This document shows, in pieces, positions 1 to 11,165 of a stretch of 64,000 nucleotides of DNA. Both the position numbers and the translations under genes were made by a program. The stretch comes from Rallus limicola (lineage: Eukaryota; Chordata; Aves; Gruiformes; Rallidae): positions 1,302,001 to 1,366,000 of the forward strand of contig JAKCOZ010000039.1 in assembly GCA_022605955.1 (NCBI GenBank). The letters run 5' to 3'. The notes under the pieces are model-generated. The model ran no database searches and was not told the DNA's origin. It worked only from the letters and a program-made list of their open reading frames with translations. Each line of letters starts with the position of its first letter. Positions within the stretch are counted from its first letter, which is position 1.

Positions 1-2101
1 GGGGGTTTTTTTCCGCTATTGTGTTTGGAAGAATATCAAAGTGAATAAAATTTAAAAAGAAAAAGATTTTATCCATATTTCTAGAAAGAAATGACAATAA
101 CCATGTGAGTATCTTCCCCTGATAAAGGTTTAGGAAGTAAAGGAGGATTTTTTTATTGGTGTGTTAAGGGGGGGATTATTTGTTTGTTTTGATTTTTATG
201 GAAATACCATTTTTGTTGTACTCTCCTGTGGCATGATGATGCCTGTTTTTGAGGTGGGGAGAGTGGTTCTGAATGTAATATTCCCCCACAAGCTATACAG
301 AGGATTTTAATGAAAAAATATGTTTTGAAAGAACTGTCATTACTTGGATCTTTTATAGTGCATTTGAAAGCTTCTGCTAGCACTCATGCTTTCTATCTCC
401 TGGAAGGATTATAACGTATTGGAAAGATATGATCTATCTGGAGATATATTTTAAATACTTTTATCAAAAGCATTCTGGGTTATTAAAATAATGTTTATGG
501 AGGAAATCATACTATGCAGTAAATGGAAACACCATCTAAACAGACATAAGAAAATATCCAAAACAATAAGCAAAACCAAAGCTGAGGTTGTTCTCCCAGT
601 CTATTGCTTCCTAAAACCTAATGACACTTGGGATCACATGTCCTAAACAAGAAAGTGACCCCTTAAATGCCAAAGCGGGGTGTTTAGAGGTACCTACATA
701 CCACTGCTGCCAAAAGAAGCCGGGTGCCTAATTTCAACTTGAATCTGTGGGTCAGTTTGGTTCAAGCTTCAGATCGCTATTACCATTTACACTAACTGCC
801 AGTTAACTTTTCTTGCTAACACAAAGGTGTATCTCAAGATGCAGTGAGTGTGGTGCACTACTCACAACACCAAACAGTGAGATCTAGCACAGAGAAAAAG
901 AGTGGCTGCTAACTGGCTTTTAAAAAGAACAGGCTGTAAAATCAACTGGTATAGCTGCCATGTAGCAATAACAAATCCACTAAAAAATTCTGCAGCCTCC
1001 AATTTTATTCCAAGATTTTAATAAATTCTTTTTAAAAAGAAATTATTCTACTTTGTATGTTTTATTTTATTTCAGATATGTAAAACTCATTGCAGTGACT
1101 ATCATCAGTCTTTCATATCCTATAGTAATCATACCTTTCTACATTTGTTGAGTGGTCTAGTGATGACATCAAACAATGTACTGTAGGTGATTATAAAGTA
1201 GGTTGTTGGGGTTTTTTTCTGTTCACTGAGAAGATAAAAATAATGCAGATAAAAGGAACATATTTTTAAAAGACAACTCAAGTAATTTGAGGTGGAAACC
1301 CATAAAAACACTGCAAGTGCTGTTGAAATGATGAGTCACTTCAGCAGCATAAAAATAATCTATTTATCTACATTTTTACCAAAGGCTTTGAAGTTCTGTA
1401 TCTCAGAAAATAATATATATATTAAAGTGCTTTGAAAAAAGTTCAGTTTTACTTTGAGGCATGAGCTCTCTCTTGCATGTATTTTCCCTCCTTCCCTACA
1501 CTTCTATTTAGTGTTATCTTTTATGGCTAATTTTTTCTACCCCCTAGCATATACATATTTATGAATATATATATATATATATATTTCTATTTTAAAAATA
1601 CCATAATCAGCAGTTTAGATCGAGTAGCTGCCAGTTAATGTTATTTAAGATAAATGTTCTGGTCTTGCAGATGCTAAATCAGAAATCCCAATGACTAAAT
1701 ATAATTTAACCCAAACCTATTAGTGATTTCTTCTCATAATATAATTGCAAAGTTCTTGTCTTTGTTCTCATTTCTAGTAGCCTCTTTCTCGCCAAGTATC
1801 TAGGTTTCCTGTTGTGTTTTTTAGTCATATACCTTTATGAGAACCATTAGCCTAATTTTAGAAATGTGTACACTGGGGCACTTGAAAACAATTTGCTGTT
1901 CAGCAGGTTAGTTACTGGGAAAGTCATGAACAGGACAACAGTCACTATTGTCTGAGTCAGTATTCAGTCATTGGCAACCAATATTGAAATGCAGTGTTAA
2001 AGTTTGATGTAGATCGGATGCTAACTTTATATCTGAAATCCATTTTATAGTAAATTGAAAAAAACTTCACATTTATTAATAAAACCCCCAGATTTACAGA
2101 T
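1..2101. other. AT-rich unique non-coding sequence
   Basis: No reading frame here resembles a known protein; the longest are under about 80 codons and consist of low-complexity or AT-driven residues. The stretch contains a (TA)n run at 1565-1584, a shorter TA-rich run near 1409-1425 and a 16-bp T/A palindrome at 1026-1041. I see no transposon hallmark. It may be intergenic or intronic. Confidence 0.6.
1565..1584. repeat. (TA)n simple repeat, about 10 units
   Basis: An uninterrupted alternation of T and A, read directly from the sequence. It is a short dinucleotide microsatellite in AT-rich DNA. Confidence 0.9.
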
Positions 2102-2208
2102 TCCCAGAATGGTAGGGGTTGGACAGGATCTCTGGAGATCATCTAGTCCAACAATCCTGCTAAAACAGTATCACACAGAGCAGGCTGCACAGGTTTGTGA
2201 CCAGGCAT
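2102..2208 (-). mobile_element. CR1 LINE fragment, 3' UTR only, antisense
   Basis: The plus strand reads GGTAGGGGTTGGACAGGATC, then a TCATCTAGTCCAACAATCCTG-like block and a GCAGGCTGCACAGG-like block. Read on the minus strand these are the last ~100 bases of the CR1 3' UTR (normally a GGTTGGACTAGATGATCT block followed by GGTCCCTTCCAACC). The terminal octamer repeats are missing or decayed and there is no ORF2 sequence, so this is a short, old, 5'-truncated copy. Family assignment is from the conserved 3' motif; the subfamily is not resolved. Confidence 0.75.
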
Positions 2209-4203
2209 GTCGTAAAAGTAAGAAAATCTTATTATGTATGTGCATACTTCTTTAAATTTTTTCCTATACAGTGCTACTTTAAATCTGTTATTTTTGAAAG
2301 CAGACAAAGAAGAGGAAGCGTTTTTGCAATACTTGGCCTATATCATGCATTCGTAGCACTACCTGCACAGTACCTTGATTACCGGATAAATGCTGGCTGC
2401 TGTCTCCTCCAAGCTCTTTTCACTTTCAGCAGTATAATTTTATGTTAAGGTTTAGTGACACCACAATTGAATTGCATAAATCTGTTCATTATGCCATTTA
2501 AACTTTGAATTTCGGTTGTAGGGAAAAGACCCTTTATAAATGCTGCAATGTACACACCAAAAATAACCCCCAAAACAACCCATGAAAACAGACACACCTG
2601 CACCCACCCATTACCAGATTTCATTAAGCATCGGATGTGTAAATATACACATTCTTCTTTTTTTTTTTTTTTTTTTTTTCCCTACATGTATAAGTTGGCT
2701 GCAATTTCCAGTTTAATTAGATATGGATTTTCTTTTCTAGTTAGGTCTTTCTCTAGATAGGTGACCTAACTAGAATCATAATCTTTTGATTCTCTCCTTC
2801 CATTTATTATTGGAAAGAAGATACCTTATGCTGAAGCCTAATTTAGACAATGCAGAAACTTCATTCTCTTTCCATACACACACAAAGAGGGATTGTGAGG
2901 TTTTGAGATACACTGTTCTGCTAAATATTTGAGGTTTCTGAGAAAATGGAAACATTAGACAGTAAGCTGCCTAAAGGAAATTACAATGGAAAGGTGAAAT
3001 TATACCCATGAATTGGGAAGAGGATTTATGTAAGAATGATCCCTAATAAGGTGGGACAGACATTGTCCAACCTGCTAAAGAAGCATTTGTGTCCACATAT
3101 GAGCCTAAAGAATAAAATCCATCTCTGAGCCAATGATCTGCCCCCCAAATTTCAAGCAATTTTGTCATAGCGCAAATGGGAGGTTAACGTTGCACTTTCC
3201 TACCAGCTTGTCTGTACCATGTCTGCTCTTCAGAGTTCTTAGCTCATTTGCATGCTTCTGCCATTCACTCTGGAATTTATTGTGGTAGGACTGCGTCTCA
3301 GACTTGGCTAGCAGCCAGAGCCTACTTCTTCATTCCCTCTTTACAGCTAATACAATATGAAAGTCACTAACAAAAAGACTTTCATGTCAAATTACAGAAA
3401 AAAAAAATCTCAATTGCCTAATAGGATTTTAAATTCTTATCATACTGATGACTTTCTATAAGTAATAACATTTGAAAAGAAAGACTTAGCTGATGTTTTC
3501 TTCAAATACTCTTGGCGCATTGTAATTTTTTTTTACAAGCTGTGATATGCTGCTATTCTGTCACTACAGAGACATTACAGGGCAATGGATCACAGCTATA
3601 TAGCCCTTCTCTTCTGTTCCCACCCCACTAGACTTTACATCCTATCAAAAGTACTAGCTAAGGTTGTGCATATTGAGAAATACTCCTGTTTGATCTAGAT
3701 GTCATGGCTATTTACTACACTTAGAGGAATACAGGTTTGTATGTGTATACATGAGTATATATCTATACATATTGAACTATAAACACAAAAGGTGTGTATA
3801 TATAAATAGCTATATGTGTGTATATATATTTGAACATACAAATTTTTAACTTTGGTAGTATTACACTTCTAACTATATTCAGGGCTAAATACTGTTAATG
3901 CTATTAAGCTTGCTATTATATCAAAACCACAGAACTGCAGTTCTGTCTAGACTAGTTTTGTGTCTAGCACTAGTAGCCAGCTCCTTTACACCTTCTTCTT
4001 CATATTCCCAAGGTCTCTCTAGGCAAACATTTGGGTGAGAAGAAGATGAAGCCAGGGTCTGATGCTTCTCCCTGCCACACTTCTCCCTTTATCTTCTAAA
4101 GGTTCAGAAAGGTTCAGAAACAGAACACAAGGTTGGAAAATTCTGCATATCTTTTATTTAATTCAAACTGTTATTGTAAAAAAAAATCTCATTTTGTACT
4201 ACT
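2209..4203. other. AT-rich unique non-coding sequence with simple repeats
   Basis: No convincing exon. The stretch holds an A/C-rich run around 2550-2612, a poly-T tract at 2658-2679, and mixed TG/TA runs around 3740-3832. Short reading frames across the poly-T tract are strings of phenylalanine and are artefacts. Confidence 0.55.
2658..2679. repeat. Poly-T tract, about 22 bases
   Basis: A long T homopolymer follows an ATTCTTC lead-in. It could be the remnant of a retrotransposed poly-A tail on the minus strand, but I recognise no element body next to it. Confidence 0.85.
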
Positions 4204-4208
4204 ACAAG
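4204..4208. repeat. Target-site duplication, left copy (ACAAG)
   Basis: The pentamer ACAAG lies directly before the LTR and recurs at 5223-5227 directly after its terminal CA. Five bases is the duplication length typical of ERVL-type integration. Confidence 0.65.
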
Positions 4209-5222
4209 TAGGTTTGCATGGTATTGTTGGGTATCATGGGAGCTACAAGAGAGCTGCTAGAACGTTGAGCCAATGCCAGCTGGCTCCACGGTGAACCCAC
4301 CGCTGGCCAAGGTTGAGCCCACTCATCGATGGTAGTAGTGTCTCTAGCATAACAGAGTTAAGAAGGGAAAAAAGTACAAGAACGGCAGCTTTTGCAGCCA
4401 AAGAGAGGAGTGAGATGTGAGAAAGTTTGCAGACACACAGATCAGTGAAGAAGGAAGGGGAGGAGGTGCTTTAGGCATCAGAGTAGCAGTTCCCCTACAG
4501 CCCGTATAAAAGATCATGGTGAAACAGGCTGTCCCCCTGCAGCCCATGAAAGATGATGCAGAGTAAAGATTCCACCTGCAGCCTGTGGAGGACCCCATGC
4601 CAGAGCAGGGGCAAACTTATGCTGGAGCAAGCTATTGGAAAGACCTTCAGCCTGTGGAAAGAGGATCCCACACCAGAGCAGGTTTATTGGCATGACTTGT
4701 GACCCTGTGTGGACCCACAATAGAAACATCTATTCCTGAAGGTCCTCACTCCATGGAAAGTATCCATGCTGGGGCAGTTGGTGAAGAACTGCAGCCCGTG
4801 GGAAGCATTCATGTTGGAGAAGTTCATGGAAGACAGGAAAAGGAGAAGAGTGTGAGGAGTCCTTCCCTGAGGAGGAAGGAGCATCAGAGACATTATCTGA
4901 CTCTATTTTCTGTCCTCTCTGCCACTGAGGAGTAGAGCAGATAGATGAGTTGGGAGTAAAGTTAAGACCACAAGAAGAGAAGGGTAGAGGAACGTGTTTT
5001 AAGATTTATTTCTCATTATAATTTTTTTTTTTCTCAGGAGTATATTAGACTTTCTTTTTCTAGACTGAGTCTGTTTTGCCCATGATAATACTTGAACACT
5101 TTCTCCTTATTTTGACCCATAACTATTTCATTATTTTTTGTCTCATCTGTCCAGTTTAGAAGGGAAAGTGATAGACCAGCTTCGGTGAGCACCTGGCCTC
5201 CAGCCAGGGTCAATAAACCCCA
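4209..5222 (+). mobile_element. Solo LTR of an avian endogenous retrovirus (ERVL-like), ~1.0 kb
   Basis: I recognise this as a common avian LTR: an opening GGTTTGCATGG block, a CCAATGCCAGCTGGCTCC-like block, repeated CTGCAGCCCGTGG-like units through the middle, a GAGTCTGTTTTGCCC-like block near the end and a closing CACCTGGCCTCCAGCCAGGG block just before the terminal CA. It is flanked by ACAAG on both sides, which fits integration with a 5-bp duplication. No gag, pol or env sequence follows, so it is a solo LTR left by recombination between two LTRs. The first bases (TA rather than TG) and the U3 TATA region are degraded, so promoter activity is doubtful. The exact subfamily name needs a repeat library. 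Confidence 0.8.
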
Positions 5223-5227
5223 ACAAG
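5223..5227. repeat. Target-site duplication, right copy (ACAAG)
   Basis: It matches 4204-4208 exactly and sits between the LTR end and the CR1 element that begins about six bases further on. Confidence 0.65.
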
Positions 5228-5233
5228 TAATTA

Positions 5234-6500
5234 GAATTATAGAATCATAGAATTGTAGGGGTTGGAAGGGACCTCAATAGATCATCGGGTCCAACCCCCC
5301 TGCCAAAGCAGCTCCCTAGCTCATACTGCACAGATAGGTGTCCAGACAGGTCTTGAATATTTCCAGAGAAGGAGACTCCACAACCCTGCATTCCATGCTT
5401 AAGATAATTATAAACATTAATTAATTCCCCCCTTAGTCTTCTCTTCTCAAGACTGAACAGTCCCAGATCACTCAGCCTTTCCTCAGAGGGGAGATGTTCC
5501 AGGTCCTTAGTCATCTTCGCAGCCCTTCTCTGGACTCTCTTCAGGAGATCCCTGTCTTTTTTATACCAGGGAGCCCAGAACTGGACACAATACTCCAGGT
5601 GGGCCCTGACCAGGGCAGAGTAGAGGAGGAGGATCACTTCCTTCGACCTGCTGGCCACACTCCTCCTGATGCACCCCAGGATCCCATTGGCTCTCTTAGC
5701 CACCAGGGCACACTGCTGGCTCATGGCCAACCAGTCATCAACCAGGACCCGCAGGTCCTTCTCCACTGAGCTCTTCTCCAGCAAGTCATCCCCCAGCCTG
5801 TACTGATACAAACGGTTGTTCCTTCCCAGGTGCAAGACTCTACACTTGCTTTTGTTGAACCTCATTAGGTTTCTCCCAGCCCAGCTCTCCAGCCTGTCCA
5901 GGTCTCGCTGGATGGCAGCACAGTGTTCCTGTGTGTCAGCCACTCCTCCCAGCTTTGTATCATCGGTGTACTTGCTGAGGGTGGATGCTATTCCCTCATC
6001 AAGGTCGTCATTGAAGATATTAAACAGGGAGACCCAATACTGAGCCCTGGAGAACACTGCTAGTCACAGGCCTCCAGTCAGATTCTGCTCCACTGATCAC
6101 GACCCCCTGAGTTCGGTCCGACAGCCAAATCTCAACCCACCTCACTGTCCACTCATCTATCCCATGCTCTCTCAGCTTTGCTATCAAGATGTCATGGGAG
6201 ACAGTATCAAAAGCCTTGCTGAAGTCAAGGTAGATTATATCCACTGCTCTCCCTCCATCCACCCAGCCAGTTATGACATCATAGAAGGCTATGAGATTGG
6301 TCGAGCACTCCCCTTGGTGAATCCATGCTGACTGCTCCTCATTACCTTCTTGTCTTCCAACTGCTTGAAGATGGCATCCAGAACAAGCTGTTCCATTACC
6401 TTTCAGGGACAGAGGTGAGGTTACCTGGCCTATAGTGGCTAGGATCCTCCTTCTTGCCATTTTTAAAGACTGGAGTGACACTGGCTATCCTCCAGTATAT
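5234..6500 (-). mobile_element. CR1 LINE, 5'-truncated, minus strand, ~1.27 kb
   Basis: The low-coordinate end carries the antisense CR1 3' terminus (ATAGAATCATAGAATTG, then GGTTGGAAGGGACCTCA and a GATCATCGGGTCCAACCC-like block). Reading leftward from about 6500 on the minus strand gives the CR1 reverse transcriptase region and then the short 3' UTR. The element lacks its 5' UTR, ORF1, the endonuclease domain and the first part of the RT, which is the usual outcome of incomplete target-primed reverse transcription. Its 3' end lies within a few bases of the right target-site duplication of the neighbouring LTR. Confidence 0.93.
5390..6481 (-). pseudogene. Broken CR1 ORF2 (reverse transcriptase and C-terminal region)
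   Basis: This is the remnant of the CR1 ORF2 protein, which in an intact element copies its own RNA at a nicked genomic site. The upstream part (6020-6481) contains RT motif A, YLDFSKAFDTVSHD, with its catalytic aspartate at about 6224-6226. The loop before motif C has LQGS where the family usually has PQGS. Motif C is at 5959-5970 and reads YTDD rather than the family's F/YADD. The C-terminal part keeps [28 protein letters not shown] and [14 protein letters not shown]. The frame breaks near 6400, 6309 and 6030; the last looks like one extra base. After NYLKHGMQG the sequence jumps to the [19 protein letters not shown] region near the C-terminus, which looks like an internal deletion near 5400. 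It cannot encode an active enzyme. Confidence 0.88.
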
Positions 6501-9104
6501 GTATCCATTTAGTGCCAGAATTAAAAAAAAAAATCAAAATCTTACCTAATTTTATTTAAGCATTATCTACTGCTTCCTTCAGGTAAGGAAAAGCGATTCT
6601 ACTGTTCTTCTGTGGAAAACTTTCTTAATGAAACACTACAAGACTAAACAGCTCTTCTCAGATGGAAATCATATCCCCTGAGACCCAAAGAAATACACAG
6701 GCTTTCCTCTTGCAAAGTCCTTACTTCTTGACAAATCTGAAGTGGGAGTGTATGTGCGTGCATCTGGAAGAAGAGTTATAACTGTAGTTCAGAGCTCATA
6801 TTTTCAAGCACCTCAGTGCACTGCCCCTCAATCTGCCAACCCTGGATTTTGGCCAACCTTATATATGTATCAATATGTCTTTATTTTAAGGGGGCATCTA
6901 GGCTCTAAATTATTTTAAATCCCTACAAAGAAACATGTCTGGTTGCTAGTTGTATCTGTATTCAGAGTAGTGGACTAATTCCTTGCAGAACAAGACTTTT
7001 CATTTTATGTTAAGTCTCTTCTGGCATTTCAAAGAAATTTCTTCCCCCAGAAAAGCGTCAGTCAAGAAAACAAGATAACTTTGGCTCCAATAAAAGCATC
7101 CACTTGCTCCTTGGCGCATGACAAACATTTGAAGGGGCATTATTCCTTCTATGTAATATAGGCCTAATTTCTAGGTTTAAAAATTTATTTTCACCACCTC
7201 AAATGAAGGAGTTGCTTGAGTTTTAGTAACTGTAGGTAGTAGGTGTCCCATAATTTATGAAAGCTTAGTGAAAACTTGTTTCTCCCCCAGCATCCCATCA
7301 GTATACTGACATTTACAAATCATTGATCTAAACAACAATTCATTTCAATGAAATTAAAAACCACAGAAATGCAAGCAAGTAAAATAAATACCAAAGTATA
7401 GGAAAGGCTGAATGCATTTAAAAAACCCTGGAGACCCTCAAACTAAAATGACATACATGGAAAGTAAATCCCAGCTGCTAATGTGAACTAGTAATGAAAA
7501 CCAAGTCTAAAGATAAAACCCCTAAAACAGAAGCCACGGTACACATAATTGAGTACTATACTTCCCACTCATTTTTCCCCTTTAAATGTAACGTGTTTTG
7601 CTAGAAAATGTTACAGCACCATGATGGGCTCAAAATGAAAGCACTATGTTATAGTGATATGTACCTATAATAATATCCAATATAAAATGTTGAAGTTGTA
7701 TTCCAGCATGATTAGCTTGGGTAACAGTGAGCATTCTCCTACTGGCAGTAAAAGATAACGCTGTCATGAACAGTTCTGCTTATTGGCCTTCTAATTTTAC
7801 CATAGAATAATGGAAGCCAAGGAAAAAAAAAGGCCTGTTGGGCTGCCTAGTTCATGTGGCTGCCAATGAAGAATTGACCACTATAGTCCATTTTTTTTGC
7901 GTTGATGGTTCTTTTACCATTTCCCTTTGGAGTGTCTTCTACATTATCACACACACCAGTGTGAAGCAGTTTTTGATGTTTTTCTGCCTGCATCTGTCTC
8001 CTCTTCATTCCCATTAAATGGTAGTCATAACCTCTTACAACTTTGTAAATATTTCCTCTTTTTCTTGAACATCCATGGACAGATAAAACACTTGATTTGT
8101 GGCCTGTAATGTCAAACTTTATCCAGTGTTACCCTCTCATTCTGATGAATTTAAATGTCTAATAAAATAATAGGGAAAAAAGATACGAGTTTCCTAGATA
8201 TGAAAAGGCACACGCACTTTTGGTTAAGAAGTCGAGAACTTTTCCATCTATCCTGCTGAATTATGAGACTCCTCCCTGTCTGTTGGGGGCACCTTTTTAA
8301 GATGTCACATCACAAACTACCTTGATGTGTTTCCTTGCTGGTTTAGCTATCTATAGCTACGTTAATGGTTCAAGAACTCTGAAAGTTACCTCCTGTGTTA
8401 AGGAATCTCTGGGAGCAGGAGTGAAAGTACAAAGTACCTTACCAGTTGAGTCTGACTCCTTGAGCAGAACATAATGAAAAGCAGAGCATAACTGCTCAAA
8501 AGTTAATAATTTCCAACGCCCAGAATAACACTACACAGAGCTGTTTAAATACTCTCTAATAATGCATGTGCTTTTAAAATATTTTATTTAATTAAAAAAG
8601 AAAAATAAGTGCCTTTAATACTTAAAGAAAAATGCAATGTTTTTGGTAAAATTTGCAGAGAGAGAAAGAATCAATAGTTCCCAAATATTTAATAGCATCA
8701 AGACTATGTCTGAGCCAGTTTTGTGACCTTAAACATGTTCTGGGGATATTAGTTTCTGCTGCAACTGCTCTATTATAGTATCCTGTGTCCTCACTCATTT
8801 ATTTTCACTTCCATGGGTTTTGGTTCTCATGAAGGGTTGGAACTGTAGCCACAAGGTCTATGAACCCTATAAGTTTGCTTTTATTTCAGATTTCCTGCTT
8901 ATGAAATACACAGGTACTGGGGGAGAAAAGTAATTTTAGAGGCTGACTCAGCTCCACCTCTGTAGGGAGATCCCTCCAAGATGCTGCTGGCTGGAGGAGT
9001 GGCTGCCACAATACCACCTCAGTCCCTACTCTAACAGCCTTGAGGTTGCTGGCCCCAGATCAGCCATTAGAGAAACCTGGGTCTACAAGGTTATGAATCC
9101 AGGA
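6501..9104. other. AT-rich unique non-coding sequence
   Basis: No supported gene. The segment 7800-8100 (a GGAAGCCAAGG-like block, then A-rich, then a TGGCTGCCAATGAAGAATTG-like block) has the feel of a very old interspersed repeat, but I cannot name it. Around 8935-9100 the base composition rises before the CR1 fragment. Confidence 0.5.
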
Positions 9105-9381
9105 AATTTTTGGAAGGGCATGTAGTGATGGGAGGAGGGGGAATGGTTTTGAATTGGAAGGGGTTAGATTTAGCTTGGACATTAGGAAGAAATTCTTCAC
9201 TATGAGGGTAGTGAGGCACTGGAACAGGTTGTCCAGGAAGGTGGTGGATGCCCCTTCCTGGATGTGTTCAAGGCCAGGTTGGATGGGGCCTTGAACAGCC
9301 TGCCATGGCAGGGAGTTGGAACTTGATGATCTTTGAGGTCCCTTCCAACCCAAACCATTCTATGATTCTGTGATTCTATAA
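9105..9381 (+). mobile_element. CR1 LINE 3' fragment, plus strand
   Basis: The plus strand shows the end of ORF2 and the 3' UTR in the usual order: GGGCATGTAGTGATGGGAGG, TTAGGAAGAAATTCTTCACT, GAGGCACTGGAACAGGTTG, a TTCAAGGCCAGGTTGGATGG block, then GAGGTCCCTTCCAACCCAAA and ATTCTATGATTCTGTGATTC at the terminus. The copy is truncated in the distal ORF2 region. Stops and small changes leave no usable frame. Divergence looks moderate. Confidence 0.92.
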
Positions 9382-9939
9382 ATCTCAAATCCTCAGCTAT
9401 TTCACATTTTACGACCTTAATATTTCTCACATTATGATTTTCAAGGGGCATCTTAGAAAAGACTAATGGGAGACACAGAGAAGGGTGAGAGGCTCAGCTT
9501 TTCTGGTTTAAAATGCAGAAGGGCAGGAAAGAATAATGCCCTGCTGTTCTTAAACCTTTTAAACATGATCACGCAAGAAAGAAAGAGAGATAAGAAAAAA
9601 GCTGGAACCCCGTGTTCCTTTTTGTTTCCATTTTTGCTCTTTAACATTGCTTCCTTGAATAACCGTTTGTTCAAATTGTCCATGTGGCATTTCCAAAGAG
9701 ATTTCCTGCTTAGATGGTGGTGCCATCATGTCAGCCCTGAGAGTCATTGCTCTTTCTGAGCTGGTTATTTATTTCACCTGCTAACAACCATAAACTCCTA
9801 CGGAAGTACTTCTCCAGCCAAAAAACATAAAACATGGCAGATCTAGGTGTCCAGCTGAATGAAGCTCCTAAGCTCAAGATCAGTGCTCAGGAAAGACTGA
9901 TCAAAAATGCAAGAGGGTAAAAGAAAAAACAAGGGAGAA
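9382..9939. other. Unique non-coding sequence between CR1 and the GGAA array
   Basis: The segment is moderately purine-rich, with A-rich and T-rich patches. Its short overlapping frames on both strands show no family resemblance. Confidence 0.5.
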
Positions 9940-10084
9940 AGGAAGGAAGGAAGGAAGGAAGGAAGGAAGGAAGGAAGGAAGGAAGGAAGGAAGGAAGGAA
10001 GGAAGGAAGGAAGGAAGGAAGGAAGGAAGGAAGGAAGGAAGGAAGGAAGGAAGGAAGGAAGGAAGGAAGGAAGGAAGGAAGGAA
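9940..10084. repeat. (GGAA)n tetranucleotide microsatellite, about 36 units
   Basis: This is a pure run of GGAA on the plus strand (TTCC/CCTT on the minus strand), with a purine-rich flank to about 10150. Reading frames through it are endless KEGR or FLPS repeats and are not genes. GGAA is the core recognised by ETS-family factors, and in mammals long GGAA arrays can act as enhancers when bound by ETS fusions; any role here is speculative. The purity suggests recent expansion and probable length polymorphism. Confidence 0.97.
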
Positions 10085-11100
10085 GTTGAATGTGTGAGAG
10101 GGAGGCAGGGTGGGAGGGAAGAGAAAGACAAAGGGAGACAAAAGGGTAGGAAACAAATACTTCAAGATAGGTTTTGGGGAGAGGGTTTAGTAATAAATGT
10201 AAGTTTTATCTATATACGAAATATTTCAAGGCAATTCTGCTTGGGAAAAGAAAAATGTGCTATTCCTCAAATATTACTCTGCTTAGAGAGGGAAAAGCAT
10301 AACTATTCAGTCATTTATATATGTTTTCTACCTGAGACAGTACCAGATGGTGCCATGTAGTCTCAGGTTAATCATTGTGTGAGAGACCTGGGCTGGGAGC
10401 CAGACCCACTTCACAGTCAACTGTGAGAACAAGCGATGCTGAACCTTACATAAGATTCGCAAGCAGAGCCCTTGCATTTTAAGCAGACATCTGGTATGAC
10501 ATTTCATATTTATCTGCTATAAGGGTTCAAACTGAGTCAGAATGTGGCATTACACCATGCCAGTCTTCTCTGGTGTACTTAGAAATTTCTGCAGAATGCA
10601 AACTTTTATGAAAAATTAATCTTGTGTTCTTATTGCTCGGGATGAGGGTGTTCCAGGCAGGTAGCAATGCAGAGCTGAGTGTCCAAATAAACAGATTGAA
10701 ACCGTGCTTTTGGGAAGCAACTGTCCCTTCACTGTGCCACACAAATAAAAAGCATAAAATGTATTGCTGCAATTCTATTTTCCAAGGGCTTGGACACGTG
10801 AAGGGACTCCCCACAAATTCATTTTGCGGTACAGAGAAAATTGCTTTTGGATCTACCACTCTGTGACTGCAGAGTCCTCCTGTCCCCATGAAACAGGACT
10901 TTGATTTAATCTGCTGCTAAAGTGCATAGTTAGGTTAGAGGTTATGCGTATGCACTATGAGGGTGTCGGAGTGAAGGTGAGATGGCTCAGCATTTAGCTC
11001 TAGAGGAGGGGGAATGTTTGCCTTTCACATCAGCAGGATATTGACTATGAAGAACAGTGATATTTTTGGCCAGCAGTATTTGCTGTATCACCAATGAAAA

Positions 11101-11165
11101 ATAAAAACCAAAACAAACCCACCCCAAACAAACACAACAAAAAAACTCCAACAACAAAAAAAAAA
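11101..11165. repeat. A/C-rich low-complexity run
   Basis: The plus strand is almost entirely A and C, with blocks such as AAACAAACCC and AACAACAAAAAA. It could be a decayed simple repeat or an old poly-A tail; I see no element body attached. Confidence 0.7.

Noticed and set aside
5494..6043. Plus-strand open frames opposite the CR1 ORF2
   Set aside because: They are antisense shadows of the CR1 reverse transcriptase on the minus strand.
7800..8100. Possible ancient interspersed repeat
   Set aside because: It seems familiar in texture but I could not match it block by block to any family, so I did not call it.
9887..10165. Repetitive FLPS and KEGR open frames on both strands, and similar at 55073-55324
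   Set aside because: These are translations of the (GGAA)n and (CCTT)n microsatellites.
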